From the NCBI GenBank assembly GCA_951640165.1, contig OX621249.1, positions 3,213,001-3,277,000 on the forward strand: 64,000 nucleotides of DNA, written 5' to 3'. The stretch is from Pseudoips prasinana (lineage: Eukaryota > Arthropoda > Insecta > Lepidoptera > Nolidae). This document shows, one piece after another, positions 20,300-30,478 of the stretch. The position numbers and the translations under genes are program-made. The notes under the pieces were generated by a model. The model had not been told where the DNA came from. It was given only the letters and a program-made list of their open reading frames with translations, and searched no databases. Position 1 is the stretch's first letter, and each line of letters starts with the position of its first letter.

Positions 20300-20662
20300 G
20301 CCCAATTTGGGATTTGTCCTCCTGGTCGCTTTCGGCCACGGCGGCCAGTCTCAATGGTGACAGCCATCTACACGGGACATATTATGCCCATGTGTTTGCG
20401 CACACACTTGTGCTCAAACACATGGGCACTTTCTATTCCATCTCTCTCATGGTTGGATTGGACGACCGGAATAAACCGACTTTACGTACCTACTCTCGGT
20501 GTGATACCGCCAACTCACAGACTTCGGGCTGACATTGTGAAAGTTTCTTGACAGAAAATTCCCAAAATCACTTCTTTACCCGACCTGGGGTTTGAACTCA
20601 GGACAAAATTAACTGCGGTTGAGGTCACTACCGCTAGACCAACGAGGCAGTCATCAAATAAT
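20300..20662 (-). mobile_element. SINE-E, near full length
   Basis: The head is at the right (CCTCGTTGGTCTAGCGGTAG), with GATTTTGGGAATTTTCTG in the middle. The left end is TTGTCCTCCTGGTCGC and CACGGCGGCCAGTCTCAATG, complementary to the SINE-E tail. Confidence 0.72.
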
Positions 20663-20719
20663 AATAATAAGTTACTATAAAATTGATTGATCGATAGATT
20701 GATTGATCGACGATTCCTA

Positions 20720-20845
20720 TTAAGAGTGGGCTGGACTGTTGTTGGGTCAGAGGATCAGCATTGCCATCCAGCGTGGCAATGCGGCCAGGCTTCTGGGCAC
20801 TTTTCCATCTGCGATGTGGAGGGACTATACGACGCCTATTAGTGT
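20720..20845 (+). pseudogene. LINE-derived coding scrap
   Basis: One frame reads RISIAIQRGNAARLLGTFPS. The SIQRGNAA-type motif is familiar from the end regions of some lepidopteran LINE coding sequences. Fewer than 45 codons are legible. Confidence 0.4.
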
Positions 20846-20891
20846 AAATAGGGTTTCTGTAGTTTTATCTAATTATTGTTAGCTTATATAG

Positions 20892-21282
20892 GTGGCCGAG
20901 GAGTAGACGTTCAAACGCAAAATTTAGATAGTTTATGATGAGGAGTATCCGAATCACCCCCATGTATGTACTACGATTTTGTATAGTTTTCGAGATAGAA
21001 TTTTTCGATTTCGAATTAAATTCCATTCTCGTTCTGTTGAACATTTCTGGTTCAGTTTTTTGTGATAACTAATTGGCATAGTTCAACCTAACACGCTAAA
21101 AAGTATGGTTTATCTAATCATTGCAGAACTGACTTAGAATTTATTCGAAAGTTCAAAATTAGGGAGATAATGGTTTATGATTTGGATACGAGGAGTATCC
21201 GAATCATAAACCAAAATAAATATGTATATAAAATAAATCATAAAGTATCTAAATTTTGCGTTTGAACGTCAACTCCTCGGCG
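20892..21282. mobile_element. foldback MITE-F
   Basis: The left end GCCGAGGAGTAGACGTTCAA and the following AACGCAAAATTTAGATA pair with the right end TATCTAAATTTTGCGTTTGA and ACGTCAACTCCTCGG, giving arms of about 45 bp. GAGGAGTATCCGAATCA occurs twice inside as a direct repeat. No coding. Confidence 0.78.
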
Positions 21283-21784
21283 ATCCTGTATAATATCATT
21301 AGATCCTCTATTTAATTTAATTATTTACTTTTAAAATGAGTACTGAATAAAATACGCTATAAAGTATTTTTTTATAAAGTCTTATTTTAACCCAAGACCT
21401 CGTTAACTTCGTCTAAACATGCTGACTGTATACCTGCTAGGCAATATTTAAACGAGGCAAGTATTTTATTAGAAAACAGATAGACGCCCATTTTATCACC
21501 CCTAAATCGGATAGAATCCATTTGATGTAAAATATATTCGCTATCTAGAATATATTCTAGATCAAAATGGATTCTATCTAGATTTTACCTCCCTCGTTAT
21601 TCGTGGAGTCGATGATATCTATTCAAAAACTGCATTTTACATTTAAATGTTATTCGCTCTTGCTTAATCTTAACTTACAAAGTTGGAATAACTTAAATGT
21701 CTCTCAAATGTCAAGGGAGTAAGAAGAAAAGCTATTTTCTGCGATGTTATTGCGTGTGATATGAAAGTAAGGGGGAGTTATAAC
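21283..21784. other. unassigned DNA with a short hairpin
   Basis: A hairpin at 21510-21578 pairs GATAGAATCCATTTGAT with ATCAAAATGGATTCTATC around TCTAGAATATATTCTAGA. Otherwise nothing is recognised. Confidence 0.45.
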
Positions 21785-21962
21785 ATAATAATAATATACT
21801 GGGATATTCACACACGACAATCTGATCTCAAACTAAGCAGAGCTTGTACTTTTTCTTTTGTATATACATACTTATGTAGATAATTACACCCAAACTCAGT
21901 ACAAACAGGGTGGGAATCTAACCCTCGACCTGCGGCGTGAAAGGCGAGCATTTACCAACCAT
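21785..21962 (-). mobile_element. SINE-A, head truncated by the next element
   Basis: Tail triplets, CACACGACAATCTGATCTC, TACTTATGTAGATAATTACA and GTGGGAATCTAACCC, ending at CATTTACCAACCA where the RTE-W fragment begins. Confidence 0.72.
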
Positions 21963-22225
21963 GGGTTTATTCAAAGTTGCCCGCAAAATTACCAAGTTGA
22001 AGTGGGCACTCGTAGAACCGGCGGTCGCTGGGGCTGAAAGGTTCTTGAGAGGTGACCAGGAACCTGAACACGAGGCTTACAAGCCTACAAGACGAAACGA
22101 TGATCTTGTGAGTATCGCTAGAAGCCGCTGGATGTGGATAGAGCAAGACCGGCAATTCTGGAGATCTTTGGGGGAGGCCTTTGTCCAGCAGTCAGCTTCT
22201 ATCAGCAGGTATGATGATGATAATT
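21963..22225 (+). pseudogene. RTE-W LINE ORF2 C-terminal fragment
   Basis: An open frame reads VARKITKLKWA, then ERFLRGDQEPE, RSRWMWIEQDRQFWRSLGEA and FVQQ before ATGATGATGATAAT triplets. It is the best uninterrupted frame of this tail in the window. A deletion relative to other copies has removed the cysteine-free AGHIARRTDGRW segment. 5'-truncated and non-functional. Confidence 0.75.
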
Positions 22226-22384
22226 CATGGTTAAATAGGCATCTGATGGGCATGCACAGTCTACCTAACCAAATTTTCGCTCCCCATCTGATGAAACTGT
22301 GGTAAAGAACAAGCCCACTGAATACTAAAAATAAACAGGTGTTAGGTTTTGGCTCTCCTACAGGATTGAATTTTTAATATTCAT

Positions 22385-22647
22385 CATTCTCATCACGGAC
22401 TCTACCGTCTAAGTCGCCGAACATCGATTTCTTAAATAGTGTTCAAATAAATAAAGGTTAAAAATGACTTAATCAATCGTTAAATCGGCTTCGACGTTGA
22501 CAATCGATTCCGGACCATTTATGACGTCACATGTGCTCATGGAAGCCGATTTAACGATTGATTAAGTCATATTTAAACTTTATTTATTTGAACGCCATTT
22601 AAGAAATTGAAGTTCGGCGACTTAGCCGGTAGAGCCCCAGTCTGATA
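22385..22647. mobile_element. foldback MITE-M, full palindromic copy
   Basis: The left arm from CTCTACCGTCTAAGTCGCCG to ATCAATCGTTAAATCGGCTT pairs with the right arm (AAGCCGATTTAACGATTGAT to CGGCGACTTAGCCGGTAGAG), arms of about 95 bp. The central spacer contains TTTATGACGTCACATGTG. Related copies lie at 6710, 18774 and 41485. Confidence 0.85.
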
Positions 22648-22671
22648 TTGACAACTCCTTGTCACAGGCCT

Positions 22672-22765
22672 CCCCCAAAGGTTTCTATAACATTGTCTTT
22701 TGGAGGGATTTGCTATAGTCACCGCGCTTGTCATGCTAGTCGGTGACCCCAGTCAGGTAGTAGCT
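22672..22765 (-). mobile_element. LINE 3' fragment related to 55085-55205
   Basis: CTCCCCCAAAGGTTTCTATA, TTTGGAGGG and TAGTCACCGCGCTTGTCATG are the inverted counterpart of the segment at 55110-55190. Confidence 0.5.
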
Positions 22766-22804
22766 ATAACACAATAAGAAGCTTAATTTGTCTATGCAAC
22801 TTAC

Positions 22805-23042
22805 TTAGTAATCGTGTGGGCCGTGGTTAACCTAGTGTCAGAGTTGTTCAAGCCGCCCAGTAGGCCTCTGACATGGCTTCACGACTGTTGCTTAATGGCT
22901 ACAACTGGGACTGACAGCTTAAAGTGCCTTGCGCAGCACGGAGACCCTCAGAAATTAAACCACATTGGCGGACACCCATCTATGGACTGACCGGTGGGAG
23001 CATCTTGCTATGAGCGCCTATGCAACTGAATAAGGTGCATTA
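22805..23042 (-). mobile_element. SINE-5S copy
   Basis: It reads TGGTTAACCTAGTGTCAGAG, TTGTTCAAGCCGCCCAGTAG, GGAGACCCTCAGAAATTAAA and ACACCCATCTATGGACTGAC. The last is the complement of the 5S-like GTCAGTCCATAGATGGGTG. Confidence 0.7.
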
Positions 23043-23460
23043 ACTTGCAAAATCAAATATCTAAATGACGATCAGCTGCCGCATTTTGTATGGGGTCTCA
23101 ATAAATATACTAGTTCTTTACTTCTTGTTCAAAATCTGATTTCGTATAATTAGTTTTATATATACATATAGTTTCCTATTATGTTGTTAGTTTCTTGGGA
23201 GATTGGATTCGTTCACTATTTATGTTACATCTAAACATGCGCTTATTTTCCAGAGGTGTAGGCAAAGACAAAATTAAACGAAAAATATTTTTTTTCAAGT
23301 GCTATGGTCGTAAGTGGGAGGGAGTATCAAATATTGAAAAGTAGGCTGTAATCCCTAATAAAATCTACTTGGTCTTGCAGCCAGTGAGATCCTAGGTTTC
23401 AATCCTTAGTTGGGCTAAATGGGCAAAAATAGTGATATTGGCAATATTTTGTAAAGATCA
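23043..23460. other. unassigned DNA
   Basis: Near 23385-23440 a degenerate SINE-E-like head may be present (GGTTTCAATCCTTAGTTGGG). Otherwise nothing is recognised. Confidence 0.35.
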
Positions 23461-23600
23461 AAGGTTCTCGAGTGGCGACCACGAACAGGAAGACGCCGCG
23501 TGATGATTATCTTGTGAGGGTTGGTAGAAGCCGCTGGATGCAGGTAGCGCAAGACCAAAGTGAGGATCAGCTGCCGCATTTTTTATGAGGAAATGTATTC
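23461..23600 (+). mobile_element. RTE-W LINE fragment
   Basis: AAGGTTCTCGAGTGGCGACC, ACGAACAGGAAGACGCCGCG, GATTATCTTGTGAGGGTTGG and GAAGCCGCTGGATGC are landmarks of the RTE-W coding end. The terminal QQWTSFG part is missing. Confidence 0.65.
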
Positions 23601-23639
23601 TGAAATTTGATGGTGTTAAACCCCCCGCCTCGAAGAGCA

Positions 23640-23797
23640 TGCAATGCTGTCGGTTCTGAGTCTATCCTCTTTCCCATCGAACCAGACTGAGGACATAGTG
23701 ATTGCATCTTTTTTGCGCACATACTGCTGCACAATAATATGTCCCGCGCAGATACCTAGTCTCCATTAAGACTGAATGCCAGTGCCGTATTGAACCA
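23640..23797 (+). mobile_element. degenerate SINE-E body
   Basis: It shows GCTGTCGGTTCTGAGTCTAT, TTGCGCACATACTGCTGCAC, AATATGTCCCGCGCAGATAC and CTAGTCTCCATTAAGACTG. Head and tail are lost. Confidence 0.5.
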
Positions 23798-24907
23798 GGG
23801 CGATGATTAATGCAAACCTGAATCGAAGTATAAAGAGTACATTAGTACTGAGGCCAATTTAGTACATGTCAATATTGACCCTACAATTTCGCTATTTGCT
23901 GACACTAGAGTAGGTACTTAAAAATCGTGGGATCTAAGAAATTTCCACATTTACGATCCATTGACGATATTTCTTACGAATACCATCCCGATCCTTTAAC
24001 AACCCAATAACTGCCGTTTATTTACAAAACCTTGTATACACTGAACACGTGTCAACACTATTCGAGCACGTACGTACGGCTGCACATCAACGGTAACACC
24101 TTGTTTTAATAATAGACCTTACGCCTAAAACAATAAGACGCAGCTTTACCATCGATGTGCTGCAAAATCTTCAATCAAGAGATAGGCAACATTGCCATTC
24201 AAAAATTGCTCTCATTGCTTTTGATGTAGAGTTTATTATTACGTAGACAGCAAATATTCCCGTATCGGTTTCAGATATAAGCACACTCGCTTCTGAAGAC
24301 TCGTCGAGCTTTGGATTTGATCCAAAACCTATCAGCTATCGCAATAGCGACAATATTATGGTCTGTGGACAGAGCACTCAGAATACGAACGGCGGACATC
24401 TTGAAAGCGATTTGTCCTACATTATAGTCAATGTTTATGCAACGTTATGTACTATTATTGGCTAGCCTTCTTCTTTGGGGATCAAAGGCGACTATCTATA
24501 CAAATAAATTAAATTGAATTTATGTACGCGCCCCTGCGCAAACCTTTTGAGTATTGGAAAGGTTACCGAACCTACGCGGTACGCTAGAGCCTTACGCGGC
24601 TCTAGCGAACCGCGTAACGAATACCGTGCCCCCACCGCCCGCGAGAGGTGATTCCATTTCGCGTCCAGACACGCGTCATTCTGCATGTACCGTTCCTCTG
24701 TTTCAAAACATTCTGTTCACGTGTTGTGTATCAACAGTCGGCTTAGTAACAGTGTCTAGTCTACAAGAAAATCGCAGCTCATCACGTCTTATCAGCCCAG
24801 AAAGGAGGAAGATCCTGTATCTATTTGCTTCTTTCATTTTGTTCCCTGTGCCTTTTTCCATCGCGATTATAAAAAAACTAACAGCTTTTCACTTAAGGCA
24901 TATTATC
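23798..24907. other. unassigned DNA with a GC-richer patch
   Basis: At 24575-24620, CGCGGTACGCTAGAGCC/TTACGCGG is followed by GGCTCTAGCGAACCGCGTAA, forming a hairpin (GCTAGAGCC with GGCTCTAGC). Open frames across it (24554-24913 and its complement) show no recognised domain. The rest is featureless. Confidence 0.4.
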
Positions 24908-25152
24908 TTTTAATAATAATAATATTATCTAGGGACAATGTCACACAGATCATCCTAGCCCCAAACTAAGCAAAGCTTGTACTATGGGTACCAGGCGACG
25001 ATATACATACTTATATAGATAGAAAACATCCATGACTCAGAAACAAATATTCGTGCTCATCACACAAATATTTGCACTTACCGGGATTCGAACCCAGGAC
25101 CACCAGCTTCGTAGGCAGGAGCACTACCAACTAGGCTACGATGACCGTACTT
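24908..25152 (-). mobile_element. SINE-B, near full length
   Basis: It shows the ATTATT tail, GGGACAATGTCACACAGATC, CGGGATTCGAACCCAGG and CTACCAACTAGGCTACG. About 18 bases are missing from the TATCT repeat in the middle. Confidence 0.85.
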
Positions 25153-25513
25153 AATGCATATGAAAGTATAAATAAAAAAGAAATGCCCACCAATCCCTGC
25201 CACTGATATGATGACAGCTTAACCCTGGAATTTGAATTTCAGCACTTAGCAACCGGCTTAGACTGCGGTGGGACATAAAAAAGGCCTATTCCCACCCACA
25301 GTTTACCTTGCACGCAACGGATGGCCGTGTCACATCTCACGCAGTGTGGCTGCAAATGGCGGTCTCCTATCCAAACCGGCTAAATCTGTATGCTTGCACT
25401 AATTTAAAAACTCGTCTATGTCATACCAACGATATCCGCTGCGTTCGCTGCGTGGGTAGAAACTTAGCGGACATTAGATCCTGCCAGCAAGCATACTATA
25501 TTTTTTTTGAACC

Positions 25514-25700
25514 CTGACCTCTTTCCGGTCGTGTCGCATAGGCGTCCCATCGGATCATGAGAGTGATGGAATAGAAAGTGCTCCTGTGTTTGCGCACACA
25601 CTTGAGCACTATAATATGTCCCGCGCAGATGGCTAATCTCTGTTGAGACTGGCCGCCGTGGCCGAATTTCGGCTAGGAGGACATTATTATTATTATTATA
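25514..25700 (+). mobile_element. SINE-E, 5' truncated
   Basis: It starts within TGACCTCTTTCCGGTCGTGT and continues through CATCGGATCATGAGAGTG and TGTCCCGCGCAGATGGCTAA to an ATT-triplet tail. The head is absent. Confidence 0.75.
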
Positions 25701-25906
25701 TTTTTTTTGAAGTTATACTTCTTTTGGCGCGATGGAGAAAAATGATGAGAGTGAATTTTTACAATGCGCGCGCACACCGACACCAAAAAATTTAACAGCA
25801 TGAAGTTAGTTCTAGGTGGTATGAAAATTGATAACTATGTTCAAGTTGTATATTAAGAAGTATAACTTCTAACGCGTGTACATAAGTACACACAAGTTTT
25901 TTTTAT
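25701..25906 (+). mobile_element. HINE-like element, family HINE-K
   Basis: Near the left end is AGTTATACTTCTTTTGGCGC; near the right end AAGAAGTATAACTTCTAACG. AGAAGTATAACTTC and its complement recur as subterminal inverted repeats. A terminal stem-loop GTGTACATAAGTACAC precedes ACAAGTTTTTTTT. The other copy, in opposite orientation, is at 59518-59772. Confidence 0.55.
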
Positions 25907-25924
25907 ATAATCTGTCTTTCTTTT

Positions 25925-26092
25925 CTTTTCCGTATGGCCAGAGGCAATCCTAGTGTCAGAGATATTCAAGTCGCCCAGTAGGTTTAACGCGCACTCCGAA
26001 GTCTGGTGACGCTCAGAAATTAAAGCAGTTTTCCGGACGCTTACGGACCGTGGAGTGCATCTGACTTTGGGCGCCATATTATCGAATAAGGC
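25925..26092 (-). mobile_element. SINE-5S copy, diverged head
   Basis: It reads GAGGCAATCCTAGTGTCAGA, ATTCAAGTCGCCCAGTAGG, GTGACGCTCAGAAATTAAAG and a degenerate CGGACCGTGGAGTGCATCTG in place of the 5S-like head. Confidence 0.55.
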
Positions 26093-26801
26093 ACTATTAC
26101 TACCTCTTTTATGTGGTTTCGTCATCGTCCTTCAGTATTGCTATATTATTCTTCTTGAGCCAACACCAAATACATATCAATAAGATTGACCAACTCCTCA
26201 CACTTGTGTTCACTCAAATGTTTTCCGACAATTCAAAACGGGGCCATGTCCTAGCAATGCCGTTGGAACACCTGAATAAATATAAACGTTATTTTAAATA
26301 CACTAAAATTTACTTTTTTCGAAACTAACTACAATAATCCAAAACAAGTTTTGCAAAAACTCACGCGCACGTAAAAGTGTTTGAATCTAGCTAATTCAGC
26401 GAGCAACTATCTCACGTATTAAGATGTCTTATAGGATATAAAAATTTTATATACACCTTCAAACACCGTGCTTCGGTAATCTTGTGTCATTCAAACCAGG
26501 CAATCTGAAACAACGAATGAACATTTTAACTATCCACCTGTTACGGTTCATGAAATTTAACCAGCTGACAGACAGACAGACACGCAGGCAGACGTATAGC
26601 GGAGGCTTAGTAATAGGCTTCTCTCAGTACCCTTTCGGTACGGAACCCCGATGGTGTAGCCCATTACTGTCCCACTGCAGGACAAGGACACCCTCGCACA
26701 ATTAGCCACGCTTGCCTGGTGCTGGTTCGGAAATTCTACATACAACATCAAAAACATCTAATGCGCACTTGAACTGAAGCACAGCTGAAATGCTAGTGGG
26801 T
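26093..26801. other. mostly unassigned; known-looking interspersed repeat near 26535-26652
   Basis: CTGTTACGGTTCATGAAATT, GACAGACAGACAGACACGC and GCGGAGGCTTAGTAATAGG, then ACCCTTTCGGTACGGAACCC resemble a repeat I have often seen in lepidopteran DNA. Its class is unclear. The rest is featureless. Confidence 0.4.
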
Positions 26802-27040
26802 AAGGCACGTAGTACGTAGAAACGACGGCCGCGGCCGCTGGGGCAGAAAGGTTCTCGAATGGCGACTACGAGCCAAAATCGAAGAAGACTCAGCGTGGGC
26901 AGGCGCCCTACAAGATGGACCGATGATCTTGTGAGGGTCGCTGGAAATTGCTGGATGGGGATAGCACAAGACCGACAATAGTGGAGGTCTATGGGGAGGC
27001 CTTTCGGCTAATAATAATATGAAGATGATGACGATGACTT
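26802..27040 (+). mobile_element. RTE-W LINE, C-terminal coding fragment
   Basis: It covers the segment encoding GRWGRKVLEWRLRA-like residues, GRRPTRWTDDLVRVAG and AQDRQ. Just before the stop it has a deletion joining GGAGGCCTTT to CGGCTAATAATAATATGAAG. Confidence 0.72.
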
Positions 27041-27084
27041 AAAGAAACTTGACAAATCATTGGCGCTGTGTGTGCCTTGGATGT

Positions 27085-27145
27085 TAACTCGAGACCATAG
27101 ACACCATAGTCCAAGGGTCTAACCATTAGGCTATGTCTACTACTT
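27085..27145 (-). other. tRNA-like fragment
   Basis: On the minus strand TAGCCTAATGGTTAGACCC resembles a box A. TGGTCTCGAGTTAACATCC occupies the box-B position but is degenerate. Probably a SINE relic. Confidence 0.3.
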
Positions 27146-27214
27146 AATAACTAAAAAAAATATATCTTTAATATTCGTGAATTTGGTTGTACACACAGTC
27201 GTCATGTTCGGCAG

Positions 27215-27253
27215 CCATATACTCGTGACCTTTAAAAGGTCACGAGTATATGG
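27215..27253. repeat. 39-bp palindrome
   Basis: CCATATACTCGTGACCTT and AAGGTCACGAGTATATGG are exact inverted complements separated by three bases. It directly abuts MITE-C. Confidence 0.85.
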
Positions 27254-27511
27254 CGCACTTTTAAAACAAAAGTGGCATTATACGGAATTATTTTTATTGA
27301 ACTCTTTTTTCGAAATAACTACATTATTTATTATTACAGTTGCAGTTTGTAACTAAAAGTAAGATATGTCAACTGTTAAATAATGCTAATTGCAGTACTA
27401 TATTTCATTACCTGGCCTAGATATAAATCATAATACTGCATCAAAAACATGAAACGGTCATACTGACAAAATACTATTTTTGTATAATGCCACTTTTGTT
27501 TTAAAGGTGCG
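27254..27511. mobile_element. MITE-C with 30-bp terminal inverted repeats
   Basis: The left end (CGCACTTTTAAAACAAAAGT then GGCATTATAC) and the right end (GTATAATGCC then ACTTTTGTTTTAAAGGTGCG) pair over 30 bp with one mismatch. No coding in 258 bp. The superfamily is unclear because no clean target duplication is seen. Confidence 0.75.
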
Positions 27512-27619
27512 TTTTCTCTGCTTTCATTGGTCGAACGCTGGAGAGCGATATGCATGTATCTTCGTCACTATAACGACCATCTACGCTTGAATTAAACATT
27601 TCTTTTAATAACTGACAGT

Positions 27620-28205
27620 CTGTTACTTTATTTATTTATTTTATTTAAACTTTCTGCACATATAGGTACAAAGGCGGACTTAATGCCTAAGGCATTTTCT
27701 CCCAGTCAACCTTAAGGTGGTGCAGAGATAATTAGATAGGTGCATTAGGTAGATACAGATATAGGAGATCGATATAAGATACGGTACGGTAGAAGAAAAA
27801 AAATAGGAATACGAGATCAATAGATATATACATAAATATATATAATAAATAATATACAACTTAAACATACATATAATAATATAGCTAATACATACATAAA
27901 TATATTATAAAATAAATATAAATATATAAAACGAAAGGATATGTTGATTCAGCTCACACATTGTTAAGGGCACCCAGTAAATGTACTCGTAGTTTGTTCT
28001 TAAAAGAAAAACGACTCTTGGCCATCCTGACCTCCAATGGCAGTGCATTCCACAAGAGAATAGACTGAATAAAGAACGAAGAGTGGAGAAAGACAGAACG
28101 ATGAGAAGGACATTGAAGCAAACGGTTATGAGTTGAGCGCAGATTTTTATTGTGGTTACTGCAGAGATACTGAAAGTAAGTATGTTAACTTTACTTTGTC
28201 TAATA
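27620..28205 (-). pseudogene. LINE ORF2 C-terminus plus 3' UTR, 5' truncated
   Basis: The minus strand encodes SHRSVFLHSSFFIQSILLWN, then ALPLEVRMAKSRFSFKNKLR and a stop after GALNNV near 27961. The pattern (RLWN-x-LP then a phenylalanine/lysine-rich end) is typical of CR1/Jockey-type polymerases. A 3' UTR follows to a (AAATA)n-type tail at 27620-27655. Confidence 0.65.
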
Positions 28206-28249
28206 GAGAACACCTGCAGGTGTAGTATCAAATCAGCCGAATAACAGCT

Positions 28250-28470
28250 CCTGCTGGACAAGAGGCTCCACCAAGAATGGTGGGATAATATGCCATAATG
28301 CCACGGTTGGCAGGCGGCTTGGCGATCGCAGTTTGATCATAGTACTCAGAAAAACGCTGCTCCACATTCTCTAGTCCATATTTCCTCGGTACGACTTCTA
28401 CTTTTCTACTTCCCACACGGTATGAGATGGGTTGATAATATTCTTTGCCGTCCTCCACACAGCATAATGA
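28250..28470 (-). mobile_element. LINE-T fragment, same family as the 187-bp array
   Basis: The minus strand encodes EYYQPISYRVGSRKVEVVP and RKYGLENVEQRFSEYYD, related to the unit encoding VRVVEVEPREYLSEDGQQLL at 36420-36480. Its 3' end GGTGGAGCCTCTTGTCCAGC matches 37100-37125. Confidence 0.55.
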
Positions 28471-28890
28471 TGTAGTATAGGTATATCAAAATTCGGGCGG
28501 ACTCCGATCTTGGCCCTGAAAACTTAATCCAGAGCAGATTTATACGGCCAGATGGTAGAACTTCGAACAAAAACGTTAAGGCCTTGAGACTAGTTAATTG
28601 TTTGGAGCTTTGTAATATTGAAGGCCAATTTAAAGTTTGGCGAGTTATCATTTTAAATTCTACAGGGATACAGACAATTTATACTCGTTTTTAAAAGTAT
28701 TACGTGGTTTGAGTTTATATATTTTTTAATATACATTTTTTTTAAATGATCACCTATATTTACATTAATAAGAAAACTTAAGTAAGAAAAGATCTAGTAT
28801 CTGATCTTTACTTAATTAAGTTTTCTTATTAATGTATATAAATTTAAATAGTTAAGACTTAGTAACTTAATAAGTTCCCTTGTGAACGCC
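28471..28890. other. unassigned DNA with an inverted repeat at 28758-28842
   Basis: TTTACATTAATAAGAAAACT and the following TAAGTAA pair with TTACTTAATTAAGTTTTCTT and ATTAATGTA around AGATCTAGTATCTGATCT, arms of about 30 bp. No gene is seen. Confidence 0.6.
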
Positions 28891-29035
28891 GCGCCGCATA
28901 GGTGAGCGAGATCGCTCCAAGCAATCGATCAGTTTGTGATCCAGCAAAAAATGTATGCAGAAGTAAAACATATTATTATAATCTTTTCACTATTTTAGAC
29001 AACAAAGAAACAGAGATTGATTTAAAAGAGGCTCT

Positions 29036-29230
29036 TACGCCCGAAATTAATAAACGATCCTAATCCATTTTATGCTATCTACGATAGCAATTTTGATCCA
29101 TTTGTCTATTAAACCGTGCCAATAAAGCATCCACAGATTGAAAAAGCAATCTTTCCCAACGAGCGATCTTTGGGAGGACGGATCATAGAAAAAGATAGGC
29201 CTCTGTACTAAAATGACAGGTTGCACGTGC
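29036..29230. repeat. left half of an inverted repeat pair flanking the CR1-like LINE
   Basis: CGCCCGAAATTAATAAACGA and TCC, then GATAGC, TTGATC and GTGCCAATAA, recur inverted at 34370-34545. The first 23 bases are identical; the rest is diverged. Confidence 0.6.
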
Positions 29231-29597
29231 CAATAACCAATCCATTAATTTTGACATAAGCTTAGATAGCCAGAACAATCTAAAGTTGCAATCCTAGAAC
29301 ATCGGTGGATTGACAATTGGTTCTAAAGATGAAGTCGCGTGCGGGCGCGTTAGCTGAGCAGACGCATCGCAAATTAAATTTTTAAATTGGAAGTATCACT
29401 CAAGTAAATTTCGAACTAATGTTCTATCAAATTAGTGCTAAAGTGAATTAACTCGTCAGTGTACCCTTACGTCGCTGCACCTCAAGTCACTGATAAGAAA
29501 CCCCGTCACACCACCGAAGGAAAGAGACGGACGCATGATCTAAATCCCGTCCCGCTCATACACCAACGTGGTAACAAAAAATCTACAAAGATATAAA

Positions 29598-30476
29598 ATG
29601 AGCGCGCAACGTTCTCCGACTGGAAGCGACCTATCAACATCACGAAGTGACTCACATTTGAATATGCTGTCTGACGAACACCGTACAGATTTCGCAGATA
29701 CAAGTAGAGCTACAATTAGATATAAACGGAAGGATACAGACGACAACAATCACATCACTGAGCAACTGAAAACTCTGGGTGAGCAAATGTCTATAATCTT
29801 GGTCTCACTTAAGTCAATGGAAACAAAACAAAATGAATTTATGACAAAGATTTGTTCAGAAATTAAATCAATCAACGAGAAGATAGACTCAAATAAATCT
29901 GCTATACAGACCCTACAAGATAAAGAGAAAAAGAATGAAAAAATTGTGAAATCCTTAGAAATCGATGTCGTTAAACTTAAGATGACGCCTCCATCACCTA
30001 CCAATCAACCTATGCCCAGCTCCAGCGTGACAGAATCTATACTCAGGGAAATAAGGGAACGAGATTTTCGAAGCAAGAACGTTGTTATAGTAGGGATACC
30101 TGAACCGATATCATTGGACAAAGATGAACGGAAGGAAAATGACAAACAAAGAGCCAATATAATATTAAAAAATATTGATTCTGCCTGCCCAGAGCCTAAA
30201 TCTATTTTGCGGCTTGGGAAATATATCCCGAACAAAAATCGCCCAGTTAAGATTTGTTTTAACTTGAAACAGACAGCCAAAGGTATTTTACGCAACAAAA
30301 ATAAATTAGTAGATGATACCACCAAGATATACTCCGATCAAACTCCACAGCAAAAAAAATATATGAAGGAATTAACAGAGGACCTCAAACGCAGACACAA
30401 AGATGGAAATACCAACCTTATAATAAAATATATACAAGGCGTACCTAAAATTATAGAGAAGCCATCAAAAAACTAA
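29598..30476 (+). CDS. LINE ORF1 protein (nucleic-acid-binding, coiled-coil type)
   Basis: 292 residues from the ATG at 29598. The open frame extends ten codons upstream without another ATG, so I chose MSAQRSPTGS as the start. Residues about 45-130 are rich in K, E and I/L with regular spacing (EQLKTLGEQMSIILVSLKSM), a likely coiled coil. The second half contains FRSKNVVIVGIPE and RANIILKNIDS, then RPVKICFNLKQTAKGILRNK, the order seen in L1/CR1-type ORF1 proteins with an RRM-like and a C-terminal domain. Such proteins bind the element RNA in ribonucleoprotein particles. The stop at 30474-30476 overlaps the open frame of ORF2, suggesting coupled or shifted translation. No disruptions are seen. 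Confidence 0.75.
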   Translation: MSAQRSPTGSDLSTSRSDSHLNMLSDEHRTDFADTSRATIRYKRKDTDDNNHITEQLKTLGEQMSIILVSLKSMETKQNEFMTKICSEIKSINEKIDSNKSAIQTLQDKEKKNEKIVKSLEIDVVKLKMTPPSPTNQPMPSSSVTESILREIRERDFRSKNVVIVGIPEPISLDKDERKENDKQRANIILKNIDSACPEPKSILRLGKYIPNKNRPVKICFNLKQTAKGILRNKNKLVDDTTKIYSDQTPQQKKYMKELTEDLKRRHKDGNTNLIIKYIQGVPKIIEKPSKN

Positions 30477-30478
30477 AT

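Noticed and set aside
24554..24913. 119-codon open frame in a GC-richer patch
   Set aside because: No recognisable domain. An overlapping frame is open on the other strand, and the GC hairpin accounts for the lack of stops.
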